Below are positions 13,276 through 19,027 of a stretch of DNA of 19,027 nt, one piece after another (within the stretch, counting starts at the first letter, position 1; the number at the start of each line of letters is the position of its first letter). The translations under genes were made by a program, and so were the position numbers. The notes under the pieces are model-generated. The model saw only the letters and a list, made by a program, of their open reading frames with translations. It made no database searches and had not been told where the DNA came from. Source of the DNA: an uncultured Eubacteriales bacterium (GTDB lineage: Bacteria; Bacillota; Clostridia; Oscillospirales; Oscillospiraceae); NCBI GenBank assembly GCA_900550585.1, contig URST01000040.1, forward strand, positions 1 to 19,027, given 5' to 3'.

Positions 13276-14829
13276 GTGAAAAAACCGAAAGTCCAACAGA
13301 GAACAGAGCGCCGCATATCCGCGGCGCTGAGGCTGGTGCTGGTGGCGGTGCTGTTGGCGGCGCAGCTGTCGCTGGTGTTCCTCCTGAGCACTATCCTCAA
13401 GCAGCGGGCGGCGCTGGCCTATACGATCCTGGAGGTGCTGGCCTTTGCCTACGCCGTGTATATCTGGACGAAGCCCGGCACCACCAGCTACAAGGTGGGG
13501 TGGATATTCCTGATCCTGTTCCTGCCGGTGGTGGGGCTGATCCTCTACTGGCTGTGGAACGGCGGGTGTCAATCCAAGCGTCTGGACTTGAAAAAGCTGC
13601 CGCTGCCGCAGGAGCCTGCCTATAAGCTGGAGGAGAGCCGCCTCAATATCGAAAAGCTGCGGCAGCTCACGCCGCAATGGGCAGGACTGGCGTCATACCT
13701 AAATAGTAAAGGATTTACACTTTACAGGAATACACGGGCGACATACCTGCAAACGGGCAAGAAATTTCTGGAGGATATGCTGGACGCCATGGAGCGGGCG
13801 GAGCGCTTCATCTTTCTGGAGTACTTCATCATGGCGGAGGGCGAGCTGTGGGATCGCCTGACGGATGTCCTGCGGCGGAAGAGCGGGCAGGGCGTAGAGA
13901 TCAAGCTGATCTTCGACGATTTCGGCAGCATGATGCGTATGCCGGCGGAGAAGGTGGAGGCGCTGCGCCGTGCCGGGGTGGAGGTCATCGTCTTCAATCC
14001 GGTACATCACTATGTGAACCGCCTGTACTTCAACTACCGCGACCACCGGAAGATCACCTGCATCGACGGCGATATCGCCTACACCGGCGGCGCCAATATT
14101 GCCGACGAGTATGCCGATATCATCCAGCGCTTCGGCTGCTGGAAGGACTGCGGCGTCCGGCTGGAGGGCGAGGGCGCGTGGGGGCTGACCCGGGAGTTTA
14201 TCTTTATGTGGGAGCGGCTGGGCGGCGAAATGCACAGCGAGCATGACTATTACCGCCCCATGCACCATGCCCTGTCCGATGGCTTCTGCCAGACGGTGGT
14301 GGACGGGCCGGACAATAACCCGGACGCCACGGCGGAGGATGCGTTCCTCCAGCTCATCACCCGGGCGCGGCAGACGGTGTACATCACCACGCCGTATCTG
14401 GCCATTGACGAGCCTATGATCAAGGCGCTGTGCCTGGCCGGCGACAGCGGCGTGGACGTGCGGCTGATGATGCCGGGCATCCCGGACCACAAATTCGCCT
14501 ATCAGGTGGCGCAGAGCTATTTTCCGGAGTTGACAGAACACGGTGTGAAGATATATACTTACACGCCGGGGCTTATCCACGGTAAGACCGTGATGGTGGA
14601 CCGGGAGGCGGCGTTCATCGGCTCAGTGAACATGGATTTCCGCAGCTTCCAGCTGCACTTCGAGTGCGGCGAGATACTCTACCGAATGCCCGCCATCGAA
14701 TCGCTGCTGGAGGATATGGATCAGATCCTCCAGCAAAGCGAGCGGGTAACGCCGGAGCGCATCAAGGCGCGGCCGTGGTACCTCCGGGTGGCCGGCGACG
14801 TGCTGCGTCTGTTTGCCATGTGGATGTAA
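13276..14829 (+). CDS. cls: Cardiolipin synthase
   Basis: This 517-aa membrane enzyme of the phospholipase D family makes cardiolipin from two phosphatidylglycerols. The N-terminus has hydrophobic segments (LRLVLVAVLLAAQLSLVFLL; the region around AYTILEVLAFAYAVYIW; GWIFLILFLPVVGLILYWLW), the PLD-N region. Two HKD motifs follow: YRDHRKITCIDGDIAYTGG and GLIHGKTVMVDREAAFIGS. The start is GTG 13276, seven bases after AAGGAGG (13262-13268). Codons 142-153 are an unusual run of A/T-rich codons in an otherwise GC-rich gene. The gap to pncB is 42 bases and to thiN 16 bases. Confidence 0.95.
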   Translation: MKKPKVQQRTERRISAALRLVLVAVLLAAQLSLVFLLSTILKQRAALAYTILEVLAFAYAVYIWTKPGTTSYKVGWIFLILFLPVVGLILYWLWNGGCQSKRLDLKKLPLPQEPAYKLEESRLNIEKLRQLTPQWAGLASYLNSKGFTLYRNTRATYLQTGKKFLEDMLDAMERAERFIFLEYFIMAEGELWDRLTDVLRRKSGQGVEIKLIFDDFGSMMRMPAEKVEALRRAGVEVIVFNPVHHYVNRLYFNYRDHRKITCIDGDIAYTGGANIADEYADIIQRFGCWKDCGVRLEGEGAWGLTREFIFMWERLGGEMHSEHDYYRPMHHALSDGFCQTVVDGPDNNPDATAEDAFLQLITRARQTVYITTPYLAIDEPMIKALCLAGDSGVDVRLMMPGIPDHKFAYQVAQSYFPELTEHGVKIYTYTPGLIHGKTVMVDREAAFIGSVNMDFRSFQLHFECGEILYRMPAIESLLEDMDQILQQSERVTPERIKARPWYLRVAGDVLRLFAMWM

Positions 14830-14845
14830 GAGGGGAGGAGCACGG

Positions 14846-15460
14846 TTGGCCTGTTATATTTTCGGCGCGGGCAGCTATTACGGCCTGTCCCGGCGTCCCG
14901 CGCCGGGGGATACGGTCATCGCCGCCGACGGCGGCTGGCGCGTCTGCCGGGAGGAGGGCATCGTGCCCGACCTGCTGCTGGGGGACTTTGACTCCCTGCA
15001 CACCGTGCCGGACTTTGCTCGTATCCGCCGCGTACCGGTGGAAAAGGACGACACCGACATGATGCTGGCCATCAAGGAGGGCCTTGCCCGGGGCGAGACG
15101 GCGTTCCACCTCTACGGCGGCGTGGGCGGGCGTACCGACCACACCATTGCCAACCTTCAAGGGCTTCTCTATCTGGCGGAGCGGGGTGCGCAGGGCTGGC
15201 TGTACGGCGACAGAGAGCGCTTTACCGCCATCTGCGGCGGGGAGATCACGCTCCCGGCCCGGGAAAAGGGCATCGTGTCCGTGTTCTGCATGGGCGCGGA
15301 TGCTCAGGGCGTCACCATTGAGGGCGGCCAGTATACCGTACACGACGCGGTGCTGACGGCGTCGTTCCCTCTGGGCGTCAGCAATCATTTTGTGGGCAAC
15401 CCTGTCCGCGTGTCTGTCACGCGGGGCAGTTTGCTGATAGCATTGATCGAAAAGGAGTAA
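14846..15460 (+). CDS. thiN: Thiamine pyrophosphokinase
   Basis: This 204-aa enzyme converts thiamine to thiamine pyrophosphate using ATP. Motifs: VIAADGGWRVC, LLLGDFDSL, VEKDDTDMMLAIKEGLARG, HLYGGVGGRTDHTIANLQGL in the N-terminal catalytic domain, and GVSNHFVGNPVRVSVTRGSL in the C-terminal thiamine-binding domain. The start is TTG 14846, five bases after GGGGAGGAG; this gives MACYIFGAG, the normal family start, whereas an ATG at 14813 would overlap cls. No TPP riboswitch is visible, in keeping with a salvage step rather than biosynthesis. Confidence 0.94.
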   Translation: MACYIFGAGSYYGLSRRPAPGDTVIAADGGWRVCREEGIVPDLLLGDFDSLHTVPDFARIRRVPVEKDDTDMMLAIKEGLARGETAFHLYGGVGGRTDHTIANLQGLLYLAERGAQGWLYGDRERFTAICGGEITLPAREKGIVSVFCMGADAQGVTIEGGQYTVHDAVLTASFPLGVSNHFVGNPVRVSVTRGSLLIALIEKE

Positions 15461-15466
15461 ATCAAC

Positions 15467-15931
15467 ATGAAAAAGAACGGACTGAACAAGCTGCTGGCGC
15501 TGCTGCTGGCACTGGTGATGGTGCTGGCGCTGGCCGCCTGCGGCAATAAGGACCAGAACAACGGTGATGCCGGCAATGATGCCGATGTCGTCACCGACGG
15601 CACCGTGGCCGACGGCGCCACCGTGGGCAAGGGCGCTACCGCCTTCACTGTGGAAGTGGCCCAGCTGGACGGCACCTCCATCACCTTCACTGTCAACACC
15701 GACAAGGCCACCGTGGGCGAGGCGCTGCTGGAGCTGGGCATCGTGGCCGGTGACGACACCGAGTACGGCCTGTATGTCAAGACCGTCAACGGCGTGACGC
15801 TGGACTTTGATACGGATGGTGCTTACTGGGCCTTCTACATCAACGGCGAGTACGCCATGACCGGCGTGGACGCCACCAACATCGAGGCCGGCGCCACCTA
15901 CGCCCTGAAGGCGGAGAAGGCCGAGGGCTGA
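15467..15931 (+). CDS. Lipoprotein with DUF4430-like domain
   Basis: This 154-aa secreted lipoprotein has a basic N-terminus (MKKNGLNK), a hydrophobic core and the lipobox LAAC with Cys25 as lipidation site. A low-complexity Gly/Asp/Asn/Ala linker (about 27-57) follows, then a compact domain ending AYWAFYINGEYAMTGVDATN and IEAGATYALKAEK. This pattern is that of DUF4430 (transcobalamin C-terminal-like), a surface ligand-binding or adhesive fold; the ligand here is unknown. AAAGGAG overlaps the end of thiN and the gap is six bases, so it is co-transcribed with thiN. A link to vitamin capture is speculative. Confidence 0.85.
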   Translation: MKKNGLNKLLALLLALVMVLALAACGNKDQNNGDAGNDADVVTDGTVADGATVGKGATAFTVEVAQLDGTSITFTVNTDKATVGEALLELGIVAGDDTEYGLYVKTVNGVTLDFDTDGAYWAFYINGEYAMTGVDATNIEAGATYALKAEKAEG

Positions 15932-15946
15932 GACTGACCGCGCAAT

Positions 15947-15986
15947 AAAAAAGGACAGGCATGGCTTGCCATGCCTGTCCTTTTTT
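15947..15986. terminator. Bidirectional terminator between the lipoprotein gene and folC
   Basis: AAAAAAGGACAGGCATGG (15947-15964) pairs with its exact complement at 15969-15986 around CTTG, an 18-bp stem with A6/T6 ends, closing convergent operons. The folC stop lies a few bases beyond. Confidence 0.93.
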
Positions 15987-15992
15987 CGTTTT

Positions 15993-17255
15993 TCAGCGGG
16001 TCAGCGCCGCCTCGGCCTCCCCCATGAGGTACAGGGAGCCGCAGCATAGCACCGCGCCGTCCGCGGCACTGGCCAGCGCCAGCGCCGCGCCCTCCACCAC
16101 GGAGACACAGGCCGTCACCGGCTTTCCCAGCGGCGCCAGATATGCCGCCAGCTCCCGGGCCGGCAGGGCGCGGGGACTGTCCGGCGTCACGGTGATGAAC
16201 CGCGCCGCGTAAGGCAGCAGCGGGGCGTACATGTGCTGATAGTCCTTGTCCCGCAGGACGCCGGTGAGCACGGTCAGCGGCCGCCCGGACAGATAGTCCC
16301 GGATGTTCTCCGCCAGCGCCGCCATGCACTGGGGGTTGTGTCCGCCGTCCATCACCACCAGCGGTTCCCGGCACACCACCTCAAAGCGGACGGGCCAGCG
16401 CACCTGCGCCAGACCCTGCCGCACCGCGTCCTCGCTGATGGCCCAGCCCCGGCGGCGCAGCACGTCCACTGTCGTCAGCACCGTGGCGGCATTGCGCAGC
16501 TGCATCCGCCCCAGCAGAGGCAGGTGCAGCCCGGTCAATGCTCCGAAGTCGAAGTCCTGCCCGTCCAGCGAGTGGCGGATGAGGGCGAGGGCGTCCGTGT
16601 CCACCCGGTGCAGCGTCACGCCGCAGCGGCGGCAGCGGCCGTCCACCACCTCCGCCACCGACGGCACACAGGGGTACAGCACCGCATCGCAGCCGGGCTT
16701 GATGATGCCGGACTTGGTGGCGGCGATCTTCTCCACGGTGCCGCCCAGATAGGCGGTGTGGTCCAGCCCGATGTTGCACAGCACGGCGGCCTCCGGCGCG
16801 GGAATGACGTTGGTGGCGTCAAATTCACCGCCCATGCCTACCTCGCACACCACCACATCGCAGTGCTGGCGGGCGAACCAGGTCAGGCCGATGGCCGTTA
16901 CCAGCTCAAACTCCGTGGGGGGATCCGCCATGCGGCCGGCCAGCGGGCGCAGCTCCTCCACCAAGGCGCACAGGGTATCGTCGGGGATAGGTGCGCCGTT
17001 GATCTGCATACGCTCATTGAAGCGGAAGATGTACGGCGAGGTGTACAGCCCCGTTTTATATCCGGCGGCACGCAGCACGGAGGCCAGCATGGCGCAGGTG
17101 CTGCCCTTGCCGTTGGTGCCGGTGACGTGGACATACTTTACGTGCCGCTCCGGATGGCCAAGCAGGCCCAGCAGCGTATCGATACGGCTGAGCCCGGGCA
17201 CACTGCCCCGCCAGTCCACCTTGTGGATGTACGCCAGCACCTCATCCAGCGTCAT
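15993..17255 (-). CDS. folC: Folylpolyglutamate synthase / dihydrofolate synthase
   Basis: This 420-aa ATP-dependent Mur-ligase-type enzyme adds glutamate to dihydropteroate and to folates, trapping them in the cell. It has MTLDEVLAYIHKVDWRGS, the P-loop HVTGTNGKGSTCAML, TSPYIFRFNERMQING, EVGMGGEFDATNVI, TAYLGGTVEKIAATKSGIIK (with the Mur-ligase lysine) and the C-terminal domain motif VVMDGGHNPQCM. ATG 17255 is preferred, as it gives the family start and follows GGTGA; GTG 17264 is possible. The start overlaps the end of folT by 14 bases, so the two genes are translationally coupled and both fall under the THF riboswitch. Confidence 0.95.
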   Translation of the reverse strand: MTLDEVLAYIHKVDWRGSVPGLSRIDTLLGLLGHPERHVKYVHVTGTNGKGSTCAMLASVLRAAGYKTGLYTSPYIFRFNERMQINGAPIPDDTLCALVEELRPLAGRMADPPTEFELVTAIGLTWFARQHCDVVVCEVGMGGEFDATNVIPAPEAAVLCNIGLDHTAYLGGTVEKIAATKSGIIKPGCDAVLYPCVPSVAEVVDGRCRRCGVTLHRVDTDALALIRHSLDGQDFDFGALTGLHLPLLGRMQLRNAATVLTTVDVLRRRGWAISEDAVRQGLAQVRWPVRFEVVCREPLVVMDGGHNPQCMAALAENIRDYLSGRPLTVLTGVLRDKDYQHMYAPLLPYAARFITVTPDSPRALPARELAAYLAPLGKPVTACVSVVEGAALALASAADGAVLCCGSLYLMGEAEAALTR

Positions 17256-17835
17256 GGCTGTCACCGCCCTTCGTCTTTATCCGCCGCAGTACCGGGGAGA
17301 GTGCGTTCCGCCGCATCAGCAGCCACACCAGCAGCGCGTCGATACAGCCGGTGATGGCGAACTGAACGCTGCGGGCCGCCAGCCGGGTGAGGAAATAGGG
17401 CCATTTGGCCGCACCACCGTACACCAGCGCCAGAGCCATGCTCTGCCAGAGCACGGAGCCGCATACCGCCGCAGGAAATACCGCCAGCGCCGCCCGCCAG
17501 AGGGTAGGCCTGCGCCAGACATACCGGCGCACCAGCCCCGCCCACAGGCCGTACAGAATGGGCGGCAGGCAAAAGATCGGGTTGTAGCCAAAGGGGGAAA
17601 ACAGGCAGCCGATAAAGTCGGCGGCAAAGCCCACCGCGGCGCCGGGCAGCGGCCCGAACAGCAGTCCGGCCAGGAGAATGGGCACTGCCTCCAAAGAAAA
17701 TCGGCTTACTTCGCTGGGAATGATGGTCAGCAATCGGGCCAGCACCACGCTCAGCGCGGTCAGCAGGGCGCAGACCGTCAGGGCATAGGTGTCGAGGACC
17801 GGTACGGGGACGACGTAAAGTTCTTTTTTCTGCAT
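17242..17835 (-). CDS. folT: Folate-specific ECF transporter S component
   Basis: This 197-aa hydrophobic protein is the substrate-binding subunit of an energy-coupling-factor transporter and would recruit a shared EcfAAT module encoded elsewhere. It shows about six membrane segments, among them LTVCALLTALSVVLARLLTI, VPILLAGLLFGPLPGAAVGF and ALAVFPAAVCGSVLWQSMAL. The pairing of GPLPGAAVGFAADFIGCLF with NPIFCLPPILYGLWAG is typical of FolT-type S components. Folate specificity is supported strongly by the THF riboswitch upstream and folC downstream. The ATG at 17835 follows AAGGAGG (17850-17844 on the minus strand). Confidence 0.92.
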   Translation of the reverse strand: MQKKELYVVPVPVLDTYALTVCALLTALSVVLARLLTIIPSEVSRFSLEAVPILLAGLLFGPLPGAAVGFAADFIGCLFSPFGYNPIFCLPPILYGLWAGLVRRYVWRRPTLWRAALAVFPAAVCGSVLWQSMALALVYGGAAKWPYFLTRLAARSVQFAITGCIDALLVWLLMRRNALSPVLRRIKTKGGDSHDAG

Positions 17836-17840
17836 AAAAA

Positions 17841-17870
17841 ATACCTCCTTATCCTTGGGATGGGAGGTAT
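17841..17870 (-). promoter_or_regulatory. folT expression platform: SD-masking hairpin with U-tract
   Basis: On the RNA, AUACCUCC (17870-17863) pairs with GGAGGUAU (17848-17841), burying the AAGGAGG ribosome binding site; U5 (17840-17836) follows, so the hairpin could also act as a weak terminator. The upper strand overlaps CCTCCCATCC (17867-17858), the exact complement of the aptamer's GGATGGGAGG. Confidence 0.7.
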
Positions 17871-17908
17871 CACCATATAGATAACGACACAAACTGCCCG
17901 TGGAAGCT

Positions 17909-17984
17909 GGAATGGTATCGCGGCGCAGATGCACCTTCGTCCGGCGGCAGCCTCCCATCCGTCCGGCACTTAACGCACCATCCC
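17909..17984 (-). ncRNA. Tetrahydrofolate (THF) riboswitch aptamer
   Basis: The minus-strand RNA contains the conserved folT-motif blocks in order: GCGTTAAGTG, GGATGGGAGGCTGCCG and GGACGAAGGTG. The closing stem P1 is GGGATGGT (17984-17977) with ACCATTCC (17916-17909), eight pairs including one G-U. Members of this class bind THF and lower expression of folate transporters. Placement before folT-folC matches the class's usual targets. No computational fold was made. Confidence 0.9.
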
Positions 17985-18001
17985 TACACGGAACTGCTCA
18001 C

Positions 18002-18030
18002 AGTATATACGCATTCCCACGAAAATGCAA
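18002..18030 (-). promoter_or_regulatory. Promoter of folT-folC
   Basis: On the minus strand, TTGCAT (18030-18025), 17 bases and TATACT (18007-18002). Transcription would begin around 17995, about ten bases ahead of the riboswitch P1 stem. Confidence 0.75.
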
Positions 18031-18063
18031 GAAAAATAATTCCACAAGATATGGGAGTGATAG

Positions 18064-18093
18064 TTGACTACATTCCACAGGATGATGTATAAT
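18064..18093 (+). promoter_or_regulatory. Promoter of fhs
   Basis: TTGACT (18064-18069), 18 bases and TATAAT (18088-18093), 41 bases ahead of the fhs start and back-to-back with the folT promoter. Confidence 0.75.
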
Positions 18094-18134
18094 GGTCGTG
18101 AATACATACCGAGATGCGGCAAGGAGGGCACAGC

Positions 18135-19027
18135 ATGGCTTTTGACTTTGAAAACGGTTCCTACACCGACGCCGCCGGGCGCACGGTCCTTGATCCTGCT
18201 GTTTACAAGGACTGGCAGATCGGTGCGGCGGCGGAGCAGGCCCTGCCCCCGGTGGACTGGTTCCGCCAGAAGCTGGGTCTGCTGCCCGAAGAACTCCTGC
18301 CCTATGGCAAGACCCCCAAGCTGGACTTTCTGCGGATCATGGAGCGCCTGAAGGACCGGCCGGACGGCAAGTATATTGAGGTAACGGCCATTACCCCAAC
18401 GCCCCTGGGCGAGGGGAAGTCTACTACGTCTTTGGGCCTGATCGAGGGACTGGGACGTCTGGGCGCCAACGTGGGCGGCTGTCTGCGCCAGCCTTCCGGC
18501 GGCCCCACCATGAACGTAAAGGGCACCGCCGCCGGCGGCGGGAACGCCCTGCTCATTCCCATGACGGAGTTCTCCCTGGGTCTGACCGGCGATATCAACG
18601 ACATCATGAACGCCCACAATCTGGCTATGACCGCCCTGAATGCCCGTATGCAGCATGAGCGCAATTATGACGACGAGACGTTGGCCAAACGCGGCCTGCG
18701 GCGGCTGGATATCGACCCGGAGCGCGTGCAGTGGAGCTTTGTGCTGGATTTCTGCTGCCAGGCCCTGCGAAAGATGCGTATCGGCCTTGGTGAGGGGAAG
18801 ATGGACGGCTATCCCATGGACACCTGCGCCAACATCGCGGTCAGCTCTGAGCTGATGGCTATCCTCTCCGTGGCCCGGGATCTGGAGGACCTGCGTCGGC
18901 GCATCGGCAGCATCGTGCTGGCCTATGACAAGCAGGGAAGACCCGTTACCACCGAGGACCTGGAGGTGGCCGGGGCCATGACCGCCTGGATGCGGAACAC
19001 CATCAACCCCACGCTGTGCTACACGGT
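18135..19027 (+). CDS. fhs: Formate-tetrahydrofolate ligase, 5' part (runs off the window)
   Basis: About 297 codons are present and the frame is open to the end of the window; the family is usually 550-650 residues, so roughly half is missing. The enzyme makes 10-formyl-THF from formate, THF and ATP. The nucleotide-binding segment EVTAITPTPLGEGKSTTSLG (residues 82-101) and the following RQPSGGPTMNVKGTAAGGG, LLIPMTEFSLGLTGDIND and MNAHNLAMTALNARMQHE identify it. These blocks resemble the eukaryotic-like branch more than the classic clostridial form (REPSLGPVFGIKGGAAGGG). AAGGAGG (18121-18127) is seven bases before the ATG. It is divergent from riboswitch-controlled folT. Confidence 0.93.
   Translation, partial: MAFDFENGSYTDAAGRTVLDPAVYKDWQIGAAAEQALPPVDWFRQKLGLLPEELLPYGKTPKLDFLRIMERLKDRPDGKYIEVTAITPTPLGEGKSTTSLGLIEGLGRLGANVGGCLRQPSGGPTMNVKGTAAGGGNALLIPMTEFSLGLTGDINDIMNAHNLAMTALNARMQHERNYDDETLAKRGLRRLDIDPERVQWSFVLDFCCQALRKMRIGLGEGKMDGYPMDTCANIAVSSELMAILSVARDLEDLRRRIGSIVLAYDKQGRPVTTEDLEVAGAMTAWMRNTINPTLCYT

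Noticed and set aside
15993..17264. Plus-strand frames opposite folC (for example 16233-17354)
   Set aside because: Shadows; FolC motifs are intact on the minus strand.

Overview
The window reads as chromosomal DNA from a high-GC member of the Clostridia, most likely an Oscillospiraceae-type gut Firmicute. The evidence is the rph-rdgB-yhbY-nadD/yqeK-rsfS gene order, a T-box in front of leuS, a THF riboswitch in front of folT-folC, a CD1247-type acidic zinc-ribbon protein, strong AGGAGG ribosome binding sites and several small XRE regulators. Assignments rest on motif and family recognition by eye; no database search was run. Almost everything is core housekeeping. I see no tRNA, rRNA, insertion sequence, integrase or CRISPR array.

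Layout. (1) 1-3460, plus strand: the tail of ftsY, then a tight operon of rph, rdgB, yhbY, a fused nadD-yqeK and rsfS, closed by a 22-bp bidirectional terminator. (2) 3449-4222: a small AT-richer island. Two short helix-turn-helix genes lie on the minus strand, divergent from a 64-aa unknown protein, with a near-perfect 20-bp dyad between the two promoters. (3) 4193-6958: a leucyl-tRNA synthetase gene with a long T-box leader whose promoter lies inside the end of the 64-aa gene. (4) 6985-7320: rpsU with a consensus promoter and a hairpin leader. (5) 7312-8058, minus: an unrecognised protein resembling a degenerate GH18 barrel. (6) 8071-9850, plus: yqeG, efp and a CD1247-like protein. (7) 9854-11645, minus: two XRE regulators, one ending in five 15-residue repeats and one membrane-anchored, each with a dyad at its promoter. 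(8) 11701-15986, plus: probable operon pncB, cardiolipin synthase, thiN and a DUF4430-like lipoprotein. (9) 15993-18030, minus: folT-folC behind a THF riboswitch. (10) 18064-end, plus: the 5' half of fhs (formate-tetrahydrofolate ligase), divergent from folT.

Functional links. NAD synthesis appears twice (nadD and pncB). Ribosome and RNA biology dominates the left half (FtsY, RNase PH, YhbY, RsfS, LeuS, S21, EF-P). The right end is a folate divergon: THF-sensing uptake and polyglutamylation on one side and the THF-consuming one-carbon ligase on the other. The folT leader is the clearest regulatory story: ten bases of the aptamer core are exactly complementary to ten bases of the expression platform that overlap the strand able to mask the ribosome binding site. 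The least explained parts are the HTH/small-protein island, the repeat-tailed XRE protein and the GH18-like orphan. No wholly new multi-gene system is evident.
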